From: DASTPP01 sp035762175
Lineage (GTDB): Bacteria; Myxococcota_A; Polyangia; Polyangiales; Polyangiaceae
DNA: 16,626 nt
Assembly: GCA_035762175.1 (NCBI GenBank)
Contig: DASTPP010000172.1
Span: 1-16,626, forward strand
Reading direction: 5' to 3'
Below are positions 1 through 6,350 of the stretch, piece by piece. The translations under genes and the position numbers were made by a program. Each line of letters begins with the position of its first letter. Position 1 is the first letter of the stretch. The notes below the pieces were generated by a model, which had not been told where the DNA came from, did no database searches, and was given only the letters and a program-made list of their open reading frames with translations.

Positions 1-66
1 GGCGCGGCGGGCGCGGCGGGTCAGGGCGGCGCGGCCGCCGGCGCGGGCGGCCAGGGCGGCGGCTAG
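1..66 (+). CDS. 3' end of an unidentified gene, Gly/Ala/Gln-rich C-terminal tail (partial)
   Basis: Frame 1 is open from the first base to a TAG stop at 64-66. It encodes 21 residues made only of Gly, Ala and Gln. The start and the body of the protein lie outside the window, so no function can be given. Such low-complexity tails occur on several proteins in this window, which makes a real C-terminus plausible. However, an open frame this short in GC-rich DNA is weak evidence by itself. The 91 bases between this stop and the next gene carry a GGGCGCGCCC palindrome at 110-119 but no convincing terminator. Confidence 0.4.
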   Translation, partial: GAAGAAGQGGAAAGAGGQGGG

Positions 67-157
67 GCGGCGGGCGCGCGGAGGCCGCAGAAAAGGGGGC
101 CTTACGGGAGGGCGCGCCCGTGGTAGACCCGGGCCGAATGACGACGGAGGACGTACC

Positions 158-1741
158 GTGACCTCAGGCACGAGCCAGGCCCAGGGCGGCGCCAAGAAGG
201 CCGAGACCGCGATCAAGCCCACGCGGGCCGAAGACTACGCCGAGTGGTACCAGCAGGTGGTGCGCGGCGCCGACCTCGCCGAGAACTCGGCGGTGCGCGG
301 GTGCATGGTCATCAAGCCCTGGGGCTACGCCCTGTGGGAGCGCTTCCAGCGCGAGCTCGACGCCATGTTCAAGGCGACGGGCCACAAGAACGCCTACTTT
401 CCGCTCTTCATCCCCAAGTCGTTCCTCGAGAAAGAGGCCGAGCACGTCGAGGGCTTCGCCAAAGAGTGCGCCGTCGTGACGCACCACCGGCTGGTCGCGG
501 GGCCCGAGGGCGGGCTCATCCCCGACCCCGAGGCGAAGCTCGACGAGCCGCTCGTCGTGCGCCCGACCTCCGAGACGATCATCGGCGCCTCGTTCGCGCA
601 GTGGGTGCAGAGCTACCGCGACCTGCCGCTGCTCATCAACCAGTGGGCGAACGTCGTCCGGTGGGAGCTCCGGACGAGGCTCTTTCTGCGCACGGCCGAG
701 TTCTTGTGGCAAGAGGGGCACACCGCGCACGCGACGCGCGAGGAGGCCGAAGCCGAGACGCGGCAGATGCTCGAGATCTACGCGCGCTTCGCCACCGAGT
801 TCATGGCGATGCCGGTGCACCGGGGCGAGAAGACGGCGGGCGAGCGCTTCCCCGGGGCGGTGGCGACGTACTCGATCGAGGCGCTGATGCAGGACCGCAA
901 GGCGCTGCAGGCCGGCACCTCGCACTTCCTCGGGCAGAACTTCGCGCGCGCGAGCGGCATCAAGTTCCACTCGAAGCAAGAGACCGAAGAGTACGCCTGG
1001 ACGACCTCGTGGGGCGTGTCGACGCGCCTGGTCGGCGGCCTCATCATGACGCACGGCGACGACGACGGGCTGGTCATCCCCCCGAGGGTGGCGCCCGCGC
1101 ACGCGGTGGTGTTGCCGGTCGTGCGGGGCGACGAGACGCGCGCCACCGTGATGGAGTTCGTCGAGGCCCTGCGGCGCGAGCTCGGGGCGCAGAGCTACCA
1201 CGGGCGCCCGATCGAGGTCGAGGTCGACGCGCGCGACGTGCGCGGCGGCGAGAAGACCTGGGAGTGGGTGCGCAAGGGCGTGCCCGTGCGCATCGAGGTG
1301 GGCCCGCGCGACGTCGAGAAGGGCGCGGTGACCTTCGCCCGGCGCGACCGGCCGCCGCGCGAGAAGGCGACGCTGCCGCGGGCCGAGTTCGTCGCGAACT
1401 TCCGCGCCCTGCTCGACGAGATGCAGGCGGGCCTCTACGACCGGGCGCTCGCCTTCCGGCGCGAGCACACGCGCAAAATCGACGACCGGGCCGAGTTCGA
1501 CGCGTTCTTCACGCCGAAGAGCGTGCGCGTGGTGGGCGGCGACGAGCGGCCCGAGATCCACGGGGGCTTCGCGCTGTCGCACTTCTGCGGCGACCCGGCG
1601 GTCGAGGCCGAGCTGAAGAACAAGCTCAAGGTCACCGTCCGCAACGTGCCCGACGACATCCCCGAGGCGCTCGAGCCCGGCACCTGCCCCTTCACGGGCC
1701 GGCCGAGCCCGCGGCGCGTGCTCTTCGCCAAGGCGTACTGA
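158..1741 (+). CDS. proS: Prolyl-tRNA synthetase, archaeal/eukaryotic-type (ProS type 3)
   Basis: This cytoplasmic class II aminoacyl-tRNA synthetase activates proline with ATP and charges tRNA-Pro. The protein has 527 residues, somewhat longer than the Thermus-type enzyme because of an N-terminal extension of about 20 residues rich in Ala, Gln and Lys. Visible class II signatures are FPLFIPKSFL (residues 81-90), RPTSET (135-140), the motif 2 region RWELRTRLFLRTAEFLWQEG (168-187), and motif 3 GLIMTHGDDDGLVIPPR (294-310). An anticodon-binding domain follows from about residue 315. The C-terminal domain of type 3 enzymes ends in an aromatic residue, as here (KAY). There is no bacterial-type editing insertion between motifs 2 and 3, in keeping with this class. 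The GTG start is supported by GGAGG at 146-150, 7 nt upstream. The nearby ATG at 138 is in another frame. A DUF47 gene follows after 17 bases, probably in the same transcript. Confidence 0.96.
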   Translation: MTSGTSQAQGGAKKAETAIKPTRAEDYAEWYQQVVRGADLAENSAVRGCMVIKPWGYALWERFQRELDAMFKATGHKNAYFPLFIPKSFLEKEAEHVEGFAKECAVVTHHRLVAGPEGGLIPDPEAKLDEPLVVRPTSETIIGASFAQWVQSYRDLPLLINQWANVVRWELRTRLFLRTAEFLWQEGHTAHATREEAEAETRQMLEIYARFATEFMAMPVHRGEKTAGERFPGAVATYSIEALMQDRKALQAGTSHFLGQNFARASGIKFHSKQETEEYAWTTSWGVSTRLVGGLIMTHGDDDGLVIPPRVAPAHAVVLPVVRGDETRATVMEFVEALRRELGAQSYHGRPIEVEVDARDVRGGEKTWEWVRKGVPVRIEVGPRDVEKGAVTFARRDRPPREKATLPRAEFVANFRALLDEMQAGLYDRALAFRREHTRKIDDRAEFDAFFTPKSVRVVGGDERPEIHGGFALSHFCGDPAVEAELKNKLKVTVRNVPDDIPEALEPGTCPFTGRPSPRRVLFAKAY

Positions 1742-1758
1742 ACCGAGAGGGTCGACCG

Positions 1759-2397
1759 ATGGGCCTACAAGACGTTATCCGCCTCGTCCTGCCGAAAGAA
1801 GAGACCTTCTTCAACGTCATGGAGAAGCAGGCGCTCGTGCTGCACCGCGCCGCCGGCGAGCTCGCCCGGCTCGGCGAGGGCGCCGACCCCGAGGCGGTGC
1901 GCGACGCCGTGCAGGCGATCGAGCACGAGGGCGACAAGCTGACGCACGAGGTCGAAGAGGCGCTCGCCGCGACGTTCGTCACGCCCATCGACCGCGAAGA
2001 CATCCAGAAGCTGTCGGCCGAGCTCGACGACATCCTCGACACGTGCAACCGCACCGCCCGGTCGTTCGTGCTCTTCCGCGTCAAGACGGCGACGCCGCCG
2101 ATGCTCAAGCTCTTCGGCCTCCTCTGCGACTGCACCGAGAAGCTCAGCGTCGCGCTGCCCGCGCTGCGCAAGAGCGCCTACGACGAGCTGCGCGAGGCGA
2201 GCCGGGCCATCAAGGCGCTCGAGAAGCAGGGCGACACCGTCTTCCGGCAGGCGGTGAGCGACCTCTTCGACGACCCCGCGATCGACGCGAAGGCCGTGCT
2301 CAAGCAGAAAGAGGTGCTCGAAGACCTCGAGTCGGCCATCGACCAGTGCGAAGACGTCGCCGAGTTCCTGGCGCACCTGGCGGTGAAGAACCACTGA
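1759..2397 (+). CDS. DUF47 family protein (PhoU-like, putative phosphate transport regulator)
   Basis: This 212-residue, all-helical cytoplasmic protein belongs to the DUF47/PhoU-like family. Members of that family usually sit next to a Pit-type phosphate permease and are thought to modulate it. Family signatures are the N-terminal FFNVMEKQA region, the acidic cluster EHEGDK (55-60), TPIDREDI (75-82) and the DDILD pair (90-94), which resemble the metal-binding E/D motifs of PhoU. A second repeat follows from about residue 110 (EKLS, KALEKQGD, DLESAIDQCEDVAEFL). The ATG start has GAGAGG at 1745-1750 with 8-nt spacing. The gene lies 17 bases after proS, which suggests co-transcription. No pit gene is present on either side, so the usual partner is missing locally. 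Family assignment is firm; the role is inferred from relatives. Confidence 0.9.
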   Translation: MGLQDVIRLVLPKEETFFNVMEKQALVLHRAAGELARLGEGADPEAVRDAVQAIEHEGDKLTHEVEEALAATFVTPIDREDIQKLSAELDDILDTCNRTARSFVLFRVKTATPPMLKLFGLLCDCTEKLSVALPALRKSAYDELREASRAIKALEKQGDTVFRQAVSDLFDDPAIDAKAVLKQKEVLEDLESAIDQCEDVAEFLAHLAVKNH

Positions 2398-2445
2398 GCG
2401 GGGGGCCCGCGCCCGGGGCGGCCCGACCGAGCGCGCCGCCCGTGC

Positions 2446-2451
2446 CATAGT
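2446..2451 (+). promoter_or_regulatory. Candidate -10 element for a leaderless Gre-family transcript
   Basis: CATAGT lies 7 nt before the GTG start at 2459. The 61-base gap after the DUF47 gene contains no usable Shine-Dalgarno: the only GAGG, at 2454-2457, is one base from the start. A -10-like hexamer this close to the start is what leaderless transcripts show. There is only a weak -35 match (CCGACC at 2423-2428, 17 nt upstream). Speculative. Confidence 0.22.
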
Positions 2452-2458
2452 TCGAGGC

Positions 2459-2998
2459 GTGAGCAAGGCCTTCACCAAAGAAGGCGCGCCCGACGCGCCC
2501 CTCGTCCCGCCGCGATCGCCCTTGCCCCCGGGGGTGACGAACTACGTGACGCCGCGGGGGCTCGCGCTCTTGCGCGACGAGCTGCGGCATCTGCAGGCCG
2601 AGCGCGCCTCGCTCGAGGCCGCCGGCCCGCCCGACGAGGGCGGCGACGCCACCGCGCGCCTCGCCGCCCTCGCCGCCCGCGTCGCCGAGCTCGAGTCGCG
2701 CCTCGCCGTCGCCGAGCTCGTCGAGCCGCCCGCCGAGCCCCCCGACGAGGTGCGCTTCGGCGCCACCGTGCGGGTGCGCAACGAGGCGGGCGAAGAGCGG
2801 CGCTACCAGATCGTCGGCGTCGACGAGGCCGACGCCGCCGCGGGGCGCATCGCCTTTCTCGCCCCGCTCGCCCGCGCCCTGCTCGGCAAGCGCGCGGGCG
2901 AGGCGGCCGTCGTGCGCACGCCCCGCGGCGACGAAGAGCTCGAAGTGCTCGAGCTCCGTTACGAGGCGCCCCCGCCCGAAGGCCCCCCCGCGGCCTGA
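2459..2998 (+). CDS. GreA/GreB-family transcription elongation factor (GreB-like paralogue with altered tip)
   Basis: Gre factors enter the RNA polymerase secondary channel and stimulate cleavage of backtracked RNA. This 179-residue protein begins MSKAFTKE and has PLPPGVTNYVTPRGLALLRDEL (residues 21-42, in two parts: the linker and the first helix), typical of GreB-like proteins. A predicted coiled-coil hairpin spans about 30-90. A C-terminal FKBP-like domain spans about 98-168 (VRFGATVRV, YQIVGVDEAD, ISFLAPLA-like IAFLAPLARALLGK, TPRGDEELEV). Canonical factors carry G-D-x-x-E-N-x-E-Y at the hairpin tip. Here the corresponding stretch is GGDATARLAAL (61-71), so only the Asp (D63) remains. It may therefore bind polymerase without normal cleavage stimulation. 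GTG start is supported by the conserved N-terminus rather than by a ribosome site. The C-terminus is Pro-rich. Confidence 0.85.
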   Translation: MSKAFTKEGAPDAPLVPPRSPLPPGVTNYVTPRGLALLRDELRHLQAERASLEAAGPPDEGGDATARLAALAARVAELESRLAVAELVEPPAEPPDEVRFGATVRVRNEAGEERRYQIVGVDEADAAAGRIAFLAPLARALLGKRAGEAAVVRTPRGDEELEVLELRYEAPPPEGPPAA

Positions 2999-3088
2999 GC
3001 GAGGCCCCGCCCCCCCTCGCCCCCCGGAGCGGGCCCCGCCGCCCGCCTTACTTTCGCGTCAGCAGGGCGGTCAGGCTGCGCCCCGCCC

Positions 3089-3117
3089 TTGCCCGTGCGG
3101 AGGGCGCCGGCTATTGC
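3089..3117 (+). promoter_or_regulatory. Candidate sigma-70-like promoter for the DUF2490 gene
   Basis: TTGCCC at 3089-3094 and TATTGC at 3112-3117 are separated by 17 bases, about 70 bases before the TTG start. Seven of twelve positions match the TTGACA/TATAAT consensus. It is the best such pair I see in the 191-base gap 2999-3189, which otherwise contains only C-rich sequence with no clear terminator. Weak evidence. Confidence 0.22.
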
Positions 3118-3189
3118 CGAGAAAGCGCCGGCGGCCGGGCGTCGCGAGGCCGCCGCTCCCCTTCCCCCTCCCGCCCCACGAACGAAACC

Positions 3190-3933
3190 TTGCCCGCACG
3201 CCCCCGCCTCCTCGCCGCCGCCGCCGCCGCCTTCGCCCTCGCCTGCGCCCCGGCGCCCGCCCTCGCCCTCGACCACGACGTGCAAAGCTGGTCGCTCTTC
3301 TTCGCCCAGGGCTACGTCGTGCCGAAGCTTCGCTGGTACGCCGAAGTGCAACCCCGCTTCGGCAACGACGTCTCCGAGCTCGACCGGCTGCTCGTGCGGC
3401 CCGCCCTCGGCTACCAGCTCACCCCGGCCCTCTCGCTCTGGGCCGGCTACGCCTGGACGCCCCTCTTCTCGCCCGAGTTCCGAAACGAGCACCGGCCCTT
3501 CCAGCAGGTGCTCGTCGAGAACAAGCTCGACCCGCTCTTTCTGATCAACCGCACCCGCTTCGAGCAGCGCATCATCGAGGACGCCGACGGCGTGTCGCTC
3601 CGGCTCCGGCACATGGTCCGCGGCGTCGTGCGCTTCGGCGATTCGCCCCTCGGCGTCGCCGTCTACGACGAAGTCTTCTTCACGCTCACCGAGCCCACCG
3701 GCGCCCCCCGGCGCGGCTTCGACCAGAACCGCGCCTTCGTCGGCCCGAACTACAAGTTCAGCAGCGTCGTCCAGGCCGAAATCGGCTACATGAACAACTT
3801 CATCAACCTGCCGCCCGGCCGCGAAGACCGCATGAACCACAACATCATGTTCATGCTCTTCGCCTCCTTCCCCTCCCCCGACGCGCCCGCGCCCGCGCCC
3901 CCGCCCCCGGCGCCCGCCCCGGCCGCGCCCTGA
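3190..3933 (+). CDS. DUF2490 domain-containing outer-membrane protein
   Basis: This 247-residue secreted protein is predicted to form an outer-membrane beta-barrel. Residues 1-26 form a signal peptide: short basic n-region, an Ala-rich core and an A-L-A cleavage site before LDHD. The mature part shows alternating beta-strand patterns typical of DUF2490: an early QSWSLFFAQ, WYAEVQPRF, LLVRPALGY, LSLWAGYAW, INRTRFEQR, RLRHMVRG and EIGYMNNF. The last strand is NIMFMLFASF, ending in Phe as outer-membrane barrels normally do. It is followed by a 20-residue Pro/Ala tail (228-247), which is unusual. The function of DUF2490 is unknown. The TTG start is the only start codon ahead of the signal peptide in a frame that stays open well upstream. 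No good ribosome site precedes it. The gene is likely transcribed on its own. Confidence 0.8.
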   Translation: MPARPRLLAAAAAAFALACAPAPALALDHDVQSWSLFFAQGYVVPKLRWYAEVQPRFGNDVSELDRLLVRPALGYQLTPALSLWAGYAWTPLFSPEFRNEHRPFQQVLVENKLDPLFLINRTRFEQRIIEDADGVSLRLRHMVRGVVRFGDSPLGVAVYDEVFFTLTEPTGAPRRGFDQNRAFVGPNYKFSSVVQAEIGYMNNFINLPPGREDRMNHNIMFMLFASFPSPDAPAPAPPPPAPAPAAP

Positions 3934-4022
3934 GCGGCCCGCCCCGACCGCGCCCTGCCCCGAGCGGCGGGCGATCTGGCGCGCCCGGCGGCCCCGCCCA
4001 AACAGAACTCTGATTCAAGCCA

Positions 4023-4055
4023 GTGGCGCCTTTCATGGTGCCACCGTGATTTTTT
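4023..4055 (+). terminator. Candidate intrinsic terminator downstream of the DUF2490 gene
   Basis: GTGGCGCC (4023-4030) pairs with GGTGCCAC (4037-4044) across the loop TTTCAT: seven Watson-Crick pairs and one G-U. Five bases later comes a run of six T's (4050-4055). The gap between stem and T-run is longer than ideal, which lowers confidence. It lies 90 bases after the DUF2490 stop. Confidence 0.4.
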
Positions 4056-4108
4056 GGCCTCAGTGCGTATTTTTATACAGCCCGAGTCCTCTCCGGGCCT
4101 CGATCGGC

Positions 4109-4140
4109 TTGACACACATCACCCTCCTGTTACCTATATA
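4109..4140 (+). promoter_or_regulatory. Candidate promoter for the S41 peptidase gene
   Basis: A perfect TTGACA occurs at 4109-4114 and TATATA at 4135-4140 inside the AT-rich island, oriented toward the S41 gene. The 20-base spacer is longer than the usual 17, and hexamers at the ideal spacing do not fit. If real, the leader would be about 240 nt long. Confidence 0.28.
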
Positions 4141-4231
4141 CACACCTTTCGCGAACAACCCTAGCCGGCCACCGGGGGCGCCTCGGGCCCCCTTCGTCCG
4201 GGCCCGCAGCGCGGCCCGGGCGCCCCTTGAT

Positions 4232-4258
4232 TTCGCACCGCGAACCGTGGCGTTCGCG
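4232..4258. repeat. Clustered inverted half-sites TTCGC/GCGAA/GTTCGCG (possible operator)
   Basis: TTCGC (4232-4236) and GCGAA (4240-4244) form one inverted pair. CGCGAAC (4239-4245) and GTTCGCG (4252-4258) form a second, perfect 7-base pair with a 6-base spacer. A related perfect palindrome TTCGCGAA sits at 4148-4155. All lie between the candidate promoter and the S41 gene. Short repeats of this kind arise by chance in GC-rich DNA, so operator function is only a suggestion. Confidence 0.25.
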
Positions 4259-4387
4259 CGCTGTGTCATTTCGTCGCCCAGAGGGCGGCGGCTTTTCCCC
4301 ATAACGAACGGCCGCGCGCGCCCGCCGGGGCCCCGCCGCGCGGGCGCCTGCCCGGGCGGGGCGCCGCGGCCGTGGAGGGCTTTTCTC

Positions 4388-6232
4388 ATGCGACGCACCC
4401 GATCGATGCCCCTTTTCGCGTTCGCCCTCGGCCTCGCCTGCGCCCCCGGGCTCGGCGGCTGCGGCGGCGACAGCCCCGCGACGGACGCCTCGGGCTCCGA
4501 AGAGATCCGCGAGCTGACCGTGCGCGAGGCCCTGGCCGACTTCGACCAGATGGTCGAGGCCATCCGCGCGACGTACGGCCCGCTGCGCCGCAAGGAGGCC
4601 CGCTACGGCTTCACCCTCGACGCCATCGCCGAGGCGGGGCGCGAGAAGATTCGGGCCGGCACGACCGACGCCGACTTCGTGCGCGCCTACCAAGAGTTCC
4701 TCGCCAACTTCCGCGACGGCCACGTCTCGCTCTCCACGCCGCTCGCCTCCGACTCGTCGCGCGGCGCCCGCGTGCCGCTCATCGCCACCCCCTTCGAAGA
4801 CAAGTTCCTCGTCTCCTTGACCTTCGGGCCCCTGGCCTCGGCCGGCATCGCCCTCGGCGACGAGCTCGTCCGCGTCGACGGCCGCCCCGTCGCCGAGCTC
4901 GCCGCCGAGCTCGGCCGCTTCGAGAACGTCCCGAACCCCAAGTCGCTCGCGCACTTCGCGGCCCTGCGGCTGACCTTCCGCCCCTTCTTCCTGCCCGAGG
5001 GGTTGCGCCCCGAGCCGGGCACCGAGGCGCGGCTGGGCCTGCGGCGCGCCGACGGCAGCGAGTACGAAGTGGCGGCGCCCTGGCTCGAGGACGCGCTGCC
5101 GCGCCGCTCGCCCAACGCCCCCGCCCCCACGCTCTCGGGCCGGCTGGCCGACGCGCGCGCCGAGGCCTCGAGCAACCTCGCCGGGCTCATCAAGGCCGAG
5201 CTGGCGCGCTTCGGCGAGGAGGCGCCCTTCTTCCTGACCGAGCAGGTGGCGCGCGACTTCCGCGTCCAGCCCGTGCGCCCCTCGGCCGCCACCGCCGCGC
5301 GCTTCGGCGCGGTCTCGTGCGGCGACGTCGACGGCGCCCCCTCGTTCGACTGCTACGCGTTCTCGGGCATCTACGAGTTCGAGGGCAAGAAGCTGCTCTT
5401 GGTGCGCATCCCCTCGTACGCGCAGCCCGACCCGCCCGGCCCGGGCGCCTTCACGGCCGAGTACTTCCGCGCCGTGCTGGCCGAGTTCGAGCCGCAGGTC
5501 GACGCGCTCGTGGTCGACGAGACGCACAACCCGGGCGGCTCGGTGGCGCTCGCCGGGCAGGTCCTCTCGACGCTGGTGCGGCGCGAGGGCCCGGGCTTCG
5601 TCTTCGCCCACCACGCCGACCGCAAGTGGATGAACGACTACCTGGGCTTCCTCGACTTCATCACCACCGACCCCTCGGTGCCCGACGAAGCGCGCGGCGA
5701 GCTGGCGGCCGTCCTGCAAGACCGCTTCACGGCCATCGAGTCGGCCTTCGACCAGGGCGCCGACCTTTCGCCGCCCTTCGGCATCGCGCTCGACCCCGAC
5801 CTCATTACGCCCGACCCCGACTACCACTGGCAGAAGCCGTTCGTGATGCTGGCCGACGAGCTGTCGGGCTCGGCCGGCGACATCGTGCCGATGGTGGTCA
5901 AGGCCAACCGGGCGGGCGTCGTCTTCGGCGAGACCACGATGGGGCTCGGGGGCAACGTCGAGTCGGTGATGACGACGAGCAACTCGCTGAGCGAGCTGAA
6001 CCTGACGCGCAGCCTGTTCACCGTCTTCAAGCCGGACGGCAACTACGTCGAAGAAGACTTCGTCGAAGACCTCGGCGTCGTGCCGGACGTGGCCTATTCG
6101 CACACGGCGGCGGACTTCCGGGCGGGGTACGTCAACTACGTGACGACCTTCAGCCGCGAGGCCCTCAAGCTGCTCGCCCCGCCGACGTACGCGACCGAGA
6201 CCTCGCTCGCCCACCAGGTCAAGCCGAACTGA
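4388..6232 (+). CDS. S41-family (C-terminal processing/tricorn-type) serine peptidase, lipoprotein
   Basis: This 614-residue predicted lipoprotein has a short basic start, a hydrophobic stretch and the lipobox LGGC with the lipidated Cys at 25. A helical N-domain is followed by FRDGHVSL (about 109-116), then a PDZ-like segment around 127-180 (LGDELVRVDGRPVAEL). The S41 protease core covers about 340-590: LLVRIPSYAQ, ALVVDETHNPGGS, then ELSGSAGDIVPMVVK with the likely nucleophile Ser495, aligned with Ser430 of E. coli Prc. Prc uses a Lys in G-K-G of the following motif. Here that motif is GETTMGLGGN, with Leu520 in place of Lys. His112 in the D-G-H motif could instead form a Ser-His pair as in nisin-resistance-type S41 enzymes. 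Start chosen at ATG 4388 because GGAGGG (4374-4379) lies 8 nt upstream and the signal sequence begins there. An in-frame extension to 4046 has no support. Confidence 0.85.
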   Translation: MRRTRSMPLFAFALGLACAPGLGGCGGDSPATDASGSEEIRELTVREALADFDQMVEAIRATYGPLRRKEARYGFTLDAIAEAGREKIRAGTTDADFVRAYQEFLANFRDGHVSLSTPLASDSSRGARVPLIATPFEDKFLVSLTFGPLASAGIALGDELVRVDGRPVAELAAELGRFENVPNPKSLAHFAALRLTFRPFFLPEGLRPEPGTEARLGLRRADGSEYEVAAPWLEDALPRRSPNAPAPTLSGRLADARAEASSNLAGLIKAELARFGEEAPFFLTEQVARDFRVQPVRPSAATAARFGAVSCGDVDGAPSFDCYAFSGIYEFEGKKLLLVRIPSYAQPDPPGPGAFTAEYFRAVLAEFEPQVDALVVDETHNPGGSVALAGQVLSTLVRREGPGFVFAHHADRKWMNDYLGFLDFITTDPSVPDEARGELAAVLQDRFTAIESAFDQGADLSPPFGIALDPDLITPDPDYHWQKPFVMLADELSGSAGDIVPMVVKANRAGVVFGETTMGLGGNVESVMTTSNSLSELNLTRSLFTVFKPDGNYVEEDFVEDLGVVPDVAYSHTAADFRAGYVNYVTTFSREALKLLAPPTYATETSLAHQVKPN

Positions 6233-6240
6233 GACGCCCC

Positions 6241-6321
6241 CCGCCTTCGCCCGGCGGGCGCGCGGCCCCCCCCGACCTTCGACGTCGGGGCCGGGGGCCG
6301 CGCCCCCCGCGGCGAAGGCGG
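6241..6321. terminator. Large nested hairpin between convergent genes (candidate bidirectional terminator)
   Basis: Three nested perfect stems share one axis. CCGCCTTCGCC (6241-6251) pairs with 6311-6321 (11 bp). CGCGGCCCCC (6261-6270) pairs with 6293-6302 (10 bp). CCCCGAC (6270-6276) pairs with GTCGGGG (6284-6290), sharing one base with the middle stem. It begins 8 bases after the S41 stop. There is no T-run on either strand, so it may work with Rho, or by protecting the 3' end rather than by intrinsic termination. Confidence 0.45.
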
Positions 6322-6326
6322 CGCCA

Positions 6327-6350
6327 GCCCCAGCGATTTCATCGCGGGGC
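6327..6350. terminator. Second hairpin in the convergent gap
   Basis: GCCCC (6327-6331), a bulged A, and GCGAT (6333-6337) pair across a TTC loop with ATCGC (6341-6345) and GGGGC (6346-6350): ten base pairs with one bulge. It could serve transcripts from either side. No T-run. Confidence 0.3.

Larger units (their letters stand above)
3934..4387. other. 454-base intergenic region with an AT-rich island
   Basis: No convincing gene lies here. Bases 3934-4000 are GC-rich. From about 4010 to 4160 the composition becomes markedly AT-richer than anything else in the window, with a hairpin followed by six T's, a GTAT-TTTT-ATAC palindrome (4067-4078), a GCCCG/CGGGC stem (4080-4098) and a perfect TTGACA. 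Bases 4148-4258 carry repeated TTCGCG/CGCGAA elements. A 19-codon minus-strand frame at 4060-4119 has a good ribosome site but no other support. The region probably separates the DUF2490 unit from the S41 gene and holds the latter's promoter. A small RNA cannot be excluded. Confidence 0.6.

Noticed and set aside
164..1582. A 472-codon minus-strand frame opposite proS.
   Set aside because: It is the antisense shadow of a strongly conserved synthetase, with no motif of its own.
244..1758. An N-terminal extension of the DUF47 frame through proS.
   Set aside because: The extension is an out-of-frame reading of proS. The DUF47 protein starts naturally at ATG 1759 with its own ribosome site.
4023..4044. 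A minus-strand TGGCAC resembling a sigma-54 -24 element.
   Set aside because: No TTGC stands at the required distance; GG-N10-GC is not satisfied. The bases are better explained as a hairpin stem.
4046..4387. A longer form of the S41 protein starting at ATG 4046.
   Set aside because: It would put 114 residues before a good lipoprotein signal sequence and translate the AT-rich terminator/promoter island.
4130..6214. A 694-codon minus-strand frame opposite the S41 gene.
   Set aside because: It has shadow composition and no ribosome site, and it lies fully antisense to a recognisable lipoprotein peptidase.
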